DNA of 64,000 nt, from contig CM056584.1 in the NCBI GenBank assembly GCA_029721435.1, positions 10,703,895 through 10,767,894 of the forward strand. The letters are read 5' to 3'. The notes beneath the pieces are model-generated. The model was not told the DNA's origin. It did not search any database and saw nothing but the letters and a program-made list of their open reading frames with translations. The stretch comes from Gymnothorax reevesii. Taxonomy: Eukaryota > Chordata > Actinopteri > Anguilliformes > Muraenidae. This document shows positions 34,169 to 44,248 of this stretch, one piece after another. The position numbers and the translations under genes were made by a program. Within the stretch, counting starts at the first letter, position 1, and each line of letters starts with the position of its first letter.

Positions 34169-35196
34169 TTAGCACCCCTGATGTGAATACTTTGTACAAC
34201 CCCCTTTTGCCAACAAAACAGCACCTAATCTTCTCCTATAATGTTTCCCAAGATGGGAGAATACGGAAAGAGGGATCTTCGACCATTCCTCTTTGCACAA
34301 TCTCTCTAAATCATCCAGTGACCTGGGTCCTCTCCTCTGCACTCTCCTCTTCAGCTCACTCCACAGGTTTTCAATGGGGTCGAGGCCTAGGAACTGAGAT
34401 GGCAATGGGTGGAACTTGATTCTATGTCTGGTGAACCCTTTCTGTGTAGATTTGGCCACATGTTTAGGGTCATTATCTTGCTGAAAGACCCAGTGACGAC
34501 TCATCTTCAGCTTTCGGGCAGAGGCCACCAGATTTTGATTTAAAATGTCCTGGTATTTCAAAGCGTTCATGATGCCAAGCACCCTAACAAGGTTCCCAGG
34601 GCCTCTGGAAGAGAAATAGGCCCAGAGCATCACCGATCCTCCCCCATACTTCACAGTGGGCATGAGGTGCTTTTCTGCATACTCATCTTTTGTGTTCCGC
34701 CAGGCCCACTTAGAGTGTTTGTTGCCAAAAGCTCTATCTTGGCCTCATCTGACCAAAGCACACGGTCCTAGTTGAAGTCTCAGTACCACTAAGCGAACTT
34801 CAGACGTTTGCGTTTATGATTGAGAGTGAGAAAAGGTTTTTTCCGTGCATGCCTCCCAAACAGCTTGTTGGCATGAAGATAGCGCCTGGTGGTTGTTTTG
34901 GAGACTTTGTGACACCAAGATGCTGCCATTTGTTGCAATTCTTTAACAGTGAGCTTTGGAGAACTTTTTATTTTTCTTACCATCCTCCTCACTGTGCATG
35001 GTGGCAAAATAACCTTGCGTCCTCGTCCAGGCTTGTTTACCACTGTTCCAGTTGTTTTAAACTTCTTAATGATTCCTCTGACAGTAGATATGGGCAGGTG
35101 CAGGCGAGTGGCTATTTTCTTGTAGCTATTGCCTGACTTGTGAAGGTCAACACACATCTGCCTTACTTGAATGGTGTGATCCTTTGTCTTTCCCAT
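34169..35196 (-). pseudogene. Tc1-like transposase, copy 1, broken
   Basis: The N-terminal frame 34789-35196 (135 residues) carries two helix-turn-helix segments (SYKKIATRLHLPISTVRGII; SPKLTVKELQQM) with a GRKV hook between them. The catalytic half 34169-34663 has FQQDNDPKH and LDPIENLW: the Asp and Glu are separated by 34 residues (DD34E type). Between them two stops and a single-base loss destroy the first-Asp region, so the protein cannot be made. The same lesions occur in the second unit, so they predate the duplication. Confidence 0.9.
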
Positions 35197-35358
35197 GTTG
35201 AAGAGTGGATAAGAGAAATGGCCTCTGTGTCACGACAGACTTACACTCCAGGGAAACAGTAAGTGATGAATTACTACTTAAGTGTTCCTAGATACTCTGA
35301 TCAACTTTGTAAACTACTGTAGAAATGACAGAAATACTTCAATTACATTCAATTACTT

Positions 35359-36091
35359 CAAATTTAGATGCTCAAAAGTAAATACAATCAAGTGCTATGA
35401 GTAACATTATTTTAAATTACTCTCGTTCAATTATCTAATAAAAAATGCCTCAAATTTGCGGCAAAGATTCGCCTGAACGTTAATTGCCAAATCTTCGGTG
35501 CATTTGACTATTGCCTGCAATGCAAACGTATTCTCTCTCACATTCATGTTCGGTATGCTTCTCAAAATGTTTTACACTTCACGTAGCCTATATTTTTAAG
35601 CTCTTAAAACCAGGGCCATCTTTGAATAACTTAATTTTTTTTAGAAATATCTTTAATAATGCATACAAAATGCCTTGATGAAAGGTGGAATTCAGAGGTC
35701 TGCTTTTTATTCAGATTATTGAAATTTTTTCAATCTAACACGGCAACCTGATTAGGTCCGTCTGCTTCTCATTATCACTTCTTAATCATTATACGGCACA
35801 TTTTGATTGTGATTAGTCAGTTAGCTGAATAAATGGCTTGATTGCAAGTCAGGCTAAGTACACGGGAATTGATTTAAGGTGAGCTAATTATGCCAAGGCG
35901 ATGGAGGCTGTCCAACCTCGCTGATAATTAGTGGACTTCAAATTACAGTTTTCTTCCCGGAAGAATTTCAAATGACCGCATTAGGTGAGTGTCATAGAAA
36001 AGGTAATAAGCAATCACGTCTGTCTGCCTCATAGTGGCAGTAACTTTTATTGCGCTTAAATTAATTGCGATTAATTGTAGCGACAGCCCTA
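35359..36091. mobile_element. hAT-like foldback element, copy 1, left part deleted
   Basis: Matches 42938-43664 of the complete copy. The right terminus reads back TAGGGCTGTCGCTACAATTA and is followed by ATTTTAAG (36092-36099). The left inverted repeat and its flank are missing; in their place is the short filler at about 35346-35358. Confidence 0.8.
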
Positions 36092-36675
36092 ATTTTAAGG
36101 CTTTTAACACATTCTTAACCAGGGGTGCCAATAATTATGGAGGGCGCTGTATATAATAAATTACCGTTACACTTCATTTCATTACCGTAAAAGCCTTGTA
36201 TATGTTACGGTAATGAATGGCAGTCCCATGTTCCTAGCAATAATTAGCACAACTAGCATGACTCTGCAGAAATATTTTCACGAACAGTTTGGCTCTGTAA
36301 AAGTTACTTTTCCGCAGAACATAAAATAATTATCTTCAAAACTATTTTAAATATACCCTGTTATGGTAATGAACAGTAGTAGTGTGCCAAGGGGTGTATA
36401 TAATTACAATCTTTAACATATCTACAGGAAGAACTTGAAAGATGATCTTACCTGGTAGCCATTTTGCAACTTCTCTTCCACACAATGCATTATGGGGAAA
36501 AAAAAACATTATTTCTTGGAACACAGGGATTTTAATACCAAATACCTCTGTTACGGAAATGAACTGTTCATGTTCCGCACGCATGTATTTGGCCCATAAA
36601 ATAATTATTCGCAAATGGCAGGCCCAAAATGGCAACACTGCTAGTTAAAGGGTATAACCCCAACCATTTTTTGTA

Positions 36676-38299
36676 CACTCAACAAAAATATAAACGCAAC
36701 ACTTTTGTTTTTGCTCCCATTTGTCATGAGATGGACTCAAAGATCTAAAATTCATTCCAGATACACAATATTACCATTTCTCTCAAACATTGTTCACAAA
36801 TCTGTCTAAATGTGTGATAGTGAGCACTTTTGCTTTGCTGAGACAATCCATCCCACCTCACAGGTGTACCACATCAAGATGCTCATCAGACACCATGATT
36901 AGTGCACAGGTGTACCTTAGACTGTCCACAATAAAAGGCCACTCTGAAATGTGCAGTTTTTGCTTTATTGGGGGTCTGGGGACTCAGAACCGGTCAGTAT
37001 CTGGTGTCACCACCATTTGCCTCATGCAGTGCAACACATCTTCTTCGCATAGAGTTTATCAGATTGTCAATTGTGGCCTGTGGAATGTTGGTCCACTCCT
37101 CTTCAATGGCTGTGCGAAGTTGCTGGATATTAGTGGGAACTGGTATGCGCTGTCGTATATGCCGGTCAAGCACATCCCAAACATGCTCAATGGGTGACAT
37201 GTCCAGTGAGTATGCTGGCCATGCAAGAACTGGGACATTTTCAGCTTCCAAGAATTGTGTACAGATCCTTGCAACATGGGGCCTTGCATTATCTTGTTGA
37301 AACATGAGGTGATGTTCATGGATGTATGGCACAACAATGGGCCTCAGGATCTCATCACGGTATCTCTGTGCATTCAAAATGCCATCAATAAAATGCACCT
37401 GTGTTCTTCGTCCATAACAGATGCCTGCCCATACCATAACCCCACCACCACCATGGGCCACTCGATCCACACCATTGACATCAGCAAAGCACTCACCCAC
37501 ACGACGCCACACACGCTGTCTGCCATCTGCCCTGAACAATGTAAACCGAGATTCATCCATGAAGAGACGCCAACGTGCCAGACGCCATCGAATGTGAGCA
37601 TTTGCCCACTCAAGTCTGTTACGGCGACGATCTGGAGTCAGGTTAAGACCCCGATGAGGACGACGAGCATGCAGTTGAGCTCCCCTGAGACGGTTTCTGA
37701 CAGTTTGTGCAGAAATTCTTTGGTTATGCAAACCAATTGTTTCAACAGCTGTCTGAGTAGCAGGTCTCACACGATCTTGGAGGTGAACCTGCTGGATGTG
37801 GAGGTCCTGGGCTGGTGTGGTTACACGTGGTCTGCGGTTGTGAGGCCAGTTTGATGTACTGCCATGTTCTCTGAAACGCCTTTGGAGACGGCTAATGGTA
37901 GAGAAATGAACATTCAATGCCCGAGCAACAGATCTGGTTGACATTCCTGCTGTCAGCATGCCAATTGCACGCTCCCTCAAAGCTTGCGCCATCTGTGGCA
38001 TTTTGCTGTGAGACAAAACTGCACATTTCAGAGTGGCCTTTTATTGTGGACAGTCTAAGGTACACCTGTGCACGAATCATGGTGTCTGATGAGCATCTTG
38101 ATGTGGCACACCTGTGAGGTGGGATGGACTGTCTCAGCTAAGCAAAAGTGCTCACTATAACACATTTAGACAGATTTGTGAACAATGTTTGAGAGAAATG
38201 GTAATATTGTGTATCTGGAATGAATTTTAGATCTTTGAGTCCATCTCATGACAAATGGGAGCAAAAACAAAAGCGTTGCGTTTATATTTTTGTTGAGTG
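36676..38299 (-). mobile_element. Tc1-like transposon with long terminal inverted repeats, copy 1
   Basis: Ends read CACTCAACAAAAATATAAAC inward, with TA on both sides (36674-36675 and 38300-38301). The inverted repeats extend about 290 bp each, unusually long, and cover everything outside the transposase gene. Confidence 0.92.
36994..38016 (-). CDS. Tc1-like DD34E transposase, open frame, copy 1
   Basis: 340 residues, within the usual length of Tc1 transposases. N-terminal helix-turn-helix (STRSVARALNVHFSTISRLQ), a second DNA-binding part (TIGLHNQRISAQTVRNRL), then the catalytic core: first Asp in LFMDESRF, GGGGVMVWAGICY, second Asp in FQQDNARPH and Glu in IEHVWD with 34 residues between. 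Compared with unit 2 it lacks six bases (two residues) just before the first Asp and has Leu for Pro in SLDMSP. The start used is MSHSKMPQ; MPQ five codons on is equally plausible. It would cut and paste its element at TA sites if active. Activity is uncertain because of the two changes. Confidence 0.85.
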   Translation of the reverse strand: MSHSKMPQMAQALRERAIGMLTAGMSTRSVARALNVHFSTISRLQRRFREHGSTSNWPHNRRPRVTTPAQDLHIQQVHLQDRVRPATQTAVETIGLHNQRISAQTVRNRLRGAQLHARRPHRGLNLTPDRRRNRLEWANAHIRWRLARWRLFMDESRFTLFRADGRQRVWRRVGECFADVNGVDRVAHGGGGVMVWAGICYGRRTQVHFIDGILNAQRYRDEILRPIVVPYIHEHHLMFQQDNARPHVARICTQFLEAENVPVLAWPAYSLDMSPIEHVWDVLDRHIRQRIPVPTNIQQLRTAIEEEWTNIPQATIDNLINSMRRRCVALHEANGGDTRY

Positions 38300-38658
38300 T
38301 ATTTATATGTATATTAAATTATGGGGATGTTCTGAGATAATTTTGGGTTTAAGGTAAAAAATAAAAGCCCAGACACGTTACGGTAATGAACTTTTAGGTT
38401 GAAATAAAATATCATTAAAAATGTCATAAAAGAAAGAGTAATCCAACAAATGCAAAGAAAACAGTCGTCCGACAATTAGTACATCCCATAGTTTGAGATA
38501 TAATGCAAAAGTATGATGGTTTTAGTAGTTTAGTCTATCAAATTCTTACAGACATGACAAAATGCAATTTCGCGAGAATCACCCAAATGCATTAATAATC
38601 AAGCATTAATTGATGATAACTGAAACAATGTATTAAAAATCAAGTATTCACCAAAGCA

Positions 38659-38680
38659 ATTATATATATATATATATAAA
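38659..38680. repeat. (TA)n microsatellite, copy 1
   Basis: About 10 TA units; the same site in unit 2 (46241-46297) has about 28, a useful marker between the copies. Confidence 0.95.
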
Positions 38681-38923
38681 GTATATGTGAGTGAAATGTG
38701 CTGTAACTCTTTGTCTTCCCCATCTGGGAATTTGTACTGCCTGCAGCAGAGACTTTTTGTTCCTCTTATCAAAAGAACACAGAAGTACGAAATTTGAGGT
38801 GAATTTAAGGTGACCCATAGTTGAAGTCTCGGCCAAACCGCAAGCTGAAATTTATAGCAGCAAGCTAGACAATGAGTAAGAAGGGAGGAAGAGCAGCGAT
38901 ATGTTGAGTAATACCATGTAAGG

Positions 38924-39127
38924 CAGGGCAATTTAACATTGTCCAGAAAGGGCCACTGTGGGTGCAGGCTTTCATTCAAACCAAGCAGCTACACACCTGA
39001 TTCTACTAATCAAGCTCATTAGCAAAGACTCTTGGGGTTGATTAGTAGAATCAGGTGTGTAGCTGCTCAGCTATAATGAAAGCCTGCACCCACAGTGGCC
39101 CTTTCTGGACAAGGTTGAATTGCCCTG
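38924..39127. mobile_element. 204-bp hAT-type MITE, copy 1
   Basis: Inverted repeats of about 90 bp start CAGGGCAATTTAAC and read back CAGGGCAATTCAACC from the right. The flanks ATGTAAGG (38916-38923) and ATGTCAGG (39128-39135) match 7/8, an hAT-type 8-bp target duplication. Confidence 0.85.
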
Positions 39128-39135
39128 ATGTCAGG

Positions 39136-40519
39136 CGAATGCCAAGTAAACAGAACATTTTTAGTTTGAGAAGGGGCACAACTGTTGGTTCTCATGGAAA
39201 AACTGAGCTGGGCCACGTTCCCCAATAGCTTTTTAAGGCACCGATGATCGCAGAATCCCTCTTACAACGCATCTTATGTTTGTGGAGTGTTATGGCCAGA
39301 GGCGGACAGTAACGGAGTAAATTTATTTGAGTACTGTACTTAAGAACACTTTTTGGGGATCTGTAATTTACTTGAGTATCATGTAGGGGGACGACTTATG
39401 ACTTTTACTTGAGAACATTTGAAAGGCAAATACTGCACTTTTTACTCCGCTACATTTCTATCCATAACCCAAGTACTCGCTATTTTTCTTTAAAAATAAA
39501 AAAGCGGGAAACCCGATGAATTCAGCATTTTGTGGGAGTTTCCTTCTCAAACGTGATTGGATTGTACAAGTGCCACTGGCTGGACAGCCTATAAGCAATC
39601 ACTTTCAGCTTTCCCACCATGAACCCGCGAACTCCATGATTAAGTCGAGACGCAATCGCAGCTATGCAAAGTCCCGAATAAACATAGGGAAATCATACCA
39701 ACGTAGAAGAGAATTCCAGGAGTTGAATGGTTTTAATTCTGATGCCCAGGTCGCCTTGTTTCTACTTGAGGTGAGTAGAGCTGGTGGTTTAGCTCCCAAG
39801 TGACCCGCATCTGGCAGGTCCGACCCACATTTGAATAGCAAAACCTGCGGACCAGCAAGCAAGTGAAAAAACCCGCAATATGCGCCTTGAGAGATTTACG
39901 CATCATTCCCCACTTCTGCGTAATACATGGGTGCTCAGAGTCCGTAATGTTATGGATTTCCCTATTTTTCTTTAAAGGAGCAGTCCACCGTACTTTCATA
40001 ATGAAATATGTTTTTCTATGAAATGAGACGAGATGATACGTACCTCTCCCAGTCAGCCAGACGCGCTGCCACTCCTGTTAGCATTTGTAGCAAGACTCAT
40101 TGTGGTCAACGGTATTTTTCAGGGCTGTAGTTAGTTACGACCAAAGTCTTCCACGTTTTTCCTGTTTACATAGGTTTATATGACCAGTGACATGAGTTCA
40201 GGTTCGGGTACGCAAATCCAATTGCCAATCAAGCAAAGTAAAAGGGAACACGTTTACTTTTCTAAGAGTTACCATCTGTAGACTTTACTTGACTCCATCC
40301 AGCGTGTCGCCGAAAAAGCTTATGCCAGTCTAGTTTTTTCAGGAAGCTCCAGACTAGCTGCCTGGGCTCACTCGGTAGCCAACTCAGGTTATAAGAACAC
40401 GAGTCAACACAGATGACAAACCAGTACACAAATTACCTTAATGTCAAACAAGAAGCCTGACAAAATAAGCGGTGGCAGAAGTAGCTCCAAAAGAGATACG
40501 GGCGAAATTCTAATTCCCT
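39136..40519. repeat. Unclassified repeats at the end of unit 1
   Basis: The segment from about 39301 (GGCGGACAGTAACGGAGTAA ... TTTACTCCGCTACATTTC to about 39465) has the wording of a common fish non-autonomous DNA element. The segment from about 39975 (AAAGGAGCAGTCCACCGTAC) looks like the head of another, whose body continues past the duplication breakpoint in unit 2. No coding sequence is recognised. Confidence 0.45.
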
Positions 40520-40524
40520 TTAAT

Positions 40525-40809
40525 TCTCCTCAATGCCCAGATGCCTCCACACTGTGTTAAAAAGAAGAAGGGATGCTACACCATGGTAAACAGGCCCCAG
40601 TCCCAACTTTTTTGAGACCTGTAGCAGCCATCAAATTTGAAATGAGCTCACTTTGTGGATAAAATTGTAAAATTTCTCAGTTTCAACAATTTCTATGTTA
40701 TCTCTGTTCTATTGTGAATAAAATATTAGATGGTGTGATTTGAAAGTCACTGCGTTTAGATGTTATTCACAATTTACACTTTGTCCGAACTATTTCGGAA
40801 TTGGGGTTG
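40525..40809 (+). mobile_element. 3' end of a Tc1-like element, cut by the duplication breakpoint
   Basis: Matches 33564-33847 with the same right terminus; the rest of the element lies only in unit 1, showing that the breakpoint fell inside it. Confidence 0.9.
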
Positions 40810-41130
40810 TACTACTACTCCTAGTACTAACCATCCCCTAGTAAACCAAACAACACCTAGTATCAACTAACCCCTACAGTCTAACCTCTAGAAAACAACC
40901 ACAAAATTTGGAGCCCTGATTATACATCCAGCGCCCTCCATAATTATTGGCACCCCTAGTAAAGATGTGTTCTTTAGCTTCTAAAAAATTCAGTTTTTTT
41001 TTATAATATAGGACCTTTATGAAAAAAAGAGGAAAATCCAACCTTTAATTCAAGTGGATTTATTCAGTAGGAAAAAAAATCCCACATTAAGAAATAATTC
41101 TTTAACATCAAATCATGTGTGCCACAATTA

Positions 41131-42158
41131 TTAGCACCCCTGATGTGAATACTTTGTACAACCCCCTTTTGCCAACAAAACAGCACCTAATCTTCTCCTA
41201 TAATGTTTCCCAAGATCGGAGAATACGGAAAGAGGGATCTTCGACCATTCCTCTTTGCACAATCTCTCTAAATCATACAGCGACCTGGGTCCTCTCCTCT
41301 GCACTCTCCTCTTCAGCTCACTCCACAGGTTTTCAATGGGGTCGAGGCCTAGGAACTGAGATGGCAATGGGTGGAACTTGATTCTATGTCTGGTGAACCC
41401 TTTCTGTGTAGATTTGGCCACATGTTTAGGGTCATTATCTTGCTGAAAGACCCAGTGACGACTCATCTTCAGCTTTCGGGCAGAGGCCACCAGATTTTGA
41501 TTTAAAATGTCCTGGTATTTCAAAGCGTTCATGATGCCAAGCACCCTAACAAGGTTCTCAGGGCCTCTGGAAGAGAAATAGGCCCAGAGCATCACCGATC
41601 CTCCCCCATACTTCACAGTGGGCATGAGGTGCTTTTCTGCATACCCATCTTTTGTGTTCCACCAGACCCACTTAGAGTGTTTTTTGCCAAAAGCTCTATC
41701 TTGGCCTCATCTGACCAAAGCACACGGTCCTAGTTGAAGTCTCAGTACCACTTAGCGAACTTCAGACGTTTGCGTTTATGATTGAGAGTGAGAAAAGGTT
41801 TTTTCCGTGCATGCCTCCCAAACAGCTTGTTGGCATGAAGATAGCGCCTGATGGTTGTTTTGGAGACTTTGTGACCCCAAGATGCTACCATTTGTTGCAA
41901 TTCTTTAACAGTGAGCTTTGGAGAACTTTTTATTTCTCTTACCATCCTCCTCACTGTGCATGGTGGCAAAATAACCTTGCGTCCTCGTCCAGGCTTGTTT
42001 ACCACTGTTCCAGTTGTTTTAAACTTCTTAATGATTCCTCTGACAGTAGATATGGGCAGGTGCAGGCGAGTGGCTATTTTCTTGTAGCTATTGCCTGACT
42101 TGAGAAGGTCAACACACATCTGCCTTACTTGAATGGTGTGATCCTTTGTCTTTCCCAT
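41131..42158 (-). pseudogene. Tc1-like transposase, copy 2, broken
   Basis: Frames 41742-42158 (138 residues, DNA-binding part) and 41131-41625 (164 residues, catalytic part with FQQDNDPKH and LDPIENLW) share the stops and frame loss of copy 1, with a few extra amino-acid changes. Not functional. Confidence 0.9.
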
Positions 42159-42493
42159 GTTGAAGAGTGGATAAGAGAAATGGCCTCTGTGTCACGACAG
42201 ACTTACACTCCAGGGAAACAGTAAGTGATGAATTACTACTTAAGTGTTCCTAGATACTCTGATCAACTTTGTAAACTACTGTAGAAATGACAGAAATACT
42301 TCAATTACATTTATTTCCTAGGAATTGTTAGGGGTGCCAATAATTGTGGAACAGGTGATTTTATGAAAAATAATTATTTCTTAGTCAGGGATTTTTTTTT
42401 CCCCTTAAAATTCGCTTGAGTTGAAGGTAACATTTTTCTACAATACTCAGTGTGAGAGTATGCTTCTGCAATAAAAATGTAATTTATTTTAAG

Positions 42494-43664
42494 TAGGGCT
42501 GTCGCTATAATTAATCGCGATTAATTTAAGCGCAATAAAAGTAACTGCCACTATGAGGCAGACAGACGAGCTTGCTTATTACCTTTTCTATGACACTCAC
42601 CTAATGCGGTCATTTGAAATGCTTCCGGGAAGAAAACTGTAATTTGAAGTCCACTAATTACCAGCGAGGTTGGACAGCCTCCATCGCCTTGGCATAATTA
42701 GCTCACCTTAAATCATTTCCTGTGTACTTTGCCTGACTTGCAATCAAGCCATTTATTCAGCTAACTGACTAATCACAATCAAAATGTGGCCAATAATGAT
42801 TAAAAAGAGATAATGAGAAGCAGACAGACCTAACCAGGCTGCCGCGTTATTTTAAAAGATTTTCAAACTCGTTAACAATTTACATGTCACGTTCTATACC
42901 CTTAAACAAAATGTTTTCCACCTTCACTGTCGGTTATTTAGATGCTCAAAAGTAAATACAATCAAGTGCTATGAGTAACATTATTATAATTACTCTCGTT
43001 CAATTATCTAATAAAAAATGCCTCAAATTTGCGGCAAAGATTCGCCTGAACGTTAATTGCCAAATCTTCGGTGCATTTGACTATTGCCTGCAATGCAAAC
43101 GTATTCTCTCTCACATTCATGTGCGGTATGCTTCTCAAAATGTTTTACACTTCACGTAGCCTATATTTGTAAGCTCTTAAAACCAGGGCCATCTTTGAAT
43201 AACTTAATTTTTTTTAGAAATATCTTTAATAATGCATACAAAATGCCTTGATGAAAGGTGGAATTCAGAGGTCTGCTTTTTATTCAGATTATTGAAATTT
43301 TTTCAATCTAACACGGCAACCTGATTAGGTCCGTCTGCTTCTCATTATCACTTCTTAATCATTATACGGCACATTTTGATTGTGATTAGTCAGTTAGCTG
43401 AATAAATGGCTTGATTGCAAGTCAGGCTAAGTACACGGGAATTGATTTAAGGTGAGCTAATTATGCCAAGGCGATGGAGGCTGTCCAACCTCGCTGATAA
43501 TTAGTGGACTTCAAATTACAGTTTTCTTCCCGGAAGAATTTCAAATGACCGCATTAGGTGAGTGTCATAGAAAAGGTAATAAGCAATCACGTCTGTCTGC
43601 CTCATAGTGGCAGTAACTTTTATTGCGCTTAAATTAATTGCGATTAATTGTAGCGACAGCCCTA
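42494..43664. mobile_element. hAT-like foldback element, complete, with 8-bp target duplication
   Basis: Starts TAGGGCTGTCGCTATAATTA; the right end reads back TAGGGCTGTCGCTACAATTA. The inverted repeats are about 380 bp each around a unique centre of about 400 bp. A perfect 8-bp duplication ATTTTAAG flanks it (42486-42493 and 43665-43672). The terminus and target length fit the hAT superfamily. No transposase inside, so it is non-autonomous. Confidence 0.88.
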
Positions 43665-44248
43665 ATTTTAAGGCTTTTAACACATTCTGAACCAGGAGTG
43701 CCAATAATTATGGAGGGCGCTGTATATAATAAATTACCGTTACACCTCATTTCATTACCGTAAAAGCCTTGTATATGTTACGGTAATGAATGGCAGTCCC
43801 ATGTTCCTAGCAATAATTAGCACAGCTAGCATGACTCTGCAGAAATATTTTCACGAACAGTTTGGCTCTGTAAAAGTTACTTTTCCGCAGAACATAAAAT
43901 AATTATCTTCAAAACTATTTTAAATATACCCTGTTATGGTAATGAACAGTAGTAGTGTGCCAAGGGGTGTATATAATTACAATCTTTAACATATCTACAG
44001 GAAGAACTTGAAAGATGATCTTACCTGGTAGCCATTTTGCAACTTCTCTTCCACACAATGCATTATGGGGAAAAAAAAACATTATTTCTTGGAACACAGG
44101 GATTTTAATACCAAATACCTCTGTTACGGAAATGAACTGTTCATGTTCCGCACGCATGTATTTGGCCCATAAAATAATTATTCGCAAATGGCAGGCCCAA
44201 AATGGCAACACTGCTAGTTAAAGGGTATAACCCCAACCATTTTTTGTA

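Larger units (their letters stand above)
33967..36149 (-). mobile_element. Tc1-like transposon with CAGCGCCCTCCATAAT termini, copy 1
   Basis: Both ends read CAGCGCCCTCCATAAT inward and are flanked by TA (33965-33966 and 36150-36151). The transposase lies on the minus strand. A deleted hAT-like foldback element (35359-36091) sits inside the non-coding part. Confidence 0.9.
30771..38583. mobile_element. DNA transposon with GGTGATTCTC termini and TTACGGTAATGAA repeats, filled with nested Tc1 elements
   Basis: The left end reads GGTGATTCTCACGAAA and the right end reads back GGTGATTCTCGCGAAA; both are flanked by CAAATG (30765-30770 and 38584-38589). Inside, TTACGGTAATGAA or close variants recur near 30951, 31105, 36180, 36204, 36361, 36552 and 38377, all in the non-Tc1 parts. 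Removing the three nested Tc1 elements leaves about 2 kb with no transposase. The superfamily is unknown. The right half, with its own terminus at about 46162, is copied in the tandem duplication. Confidence 0.6.
33564..40519 (+). repeat. Tandem duplication, unit 1 (about 7 kb)
   Basis: Begins CTCAATGCCCAGATGCC inside the 3' part of the Tc1 at 31890-33847 and runs to AATTCCCT at about 40519. The next unit starts about five bases later with the same sequence (40525). All nested elements appear in both units in the same order and place. Unit 1 has a derived deletion at about 35350. Differences elsewhere are scattered single bases; identity is visibly very high but was not computed. Confidence 0.9.
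40929..43722 (-). mobile_element. Tc1-like transposon with CAGCGCCCTCCATAAT termini, copy 2
   Basis: As for 33967-36149. Here the non-coding right part still carries the whole hAT-like foldback element at 42494-43664. The left flank is TC instead of TA, a point change. Confidence 0.9.

Noticed and set aside
37255..37854. 199-residue open frame on the plus strand (and 44828-45433 in the duplicate)
   Set aside because: It is antisense to the Tc1-like transposase over its whole length and has no domain; the minus-strand protein has all catalytic motifs.
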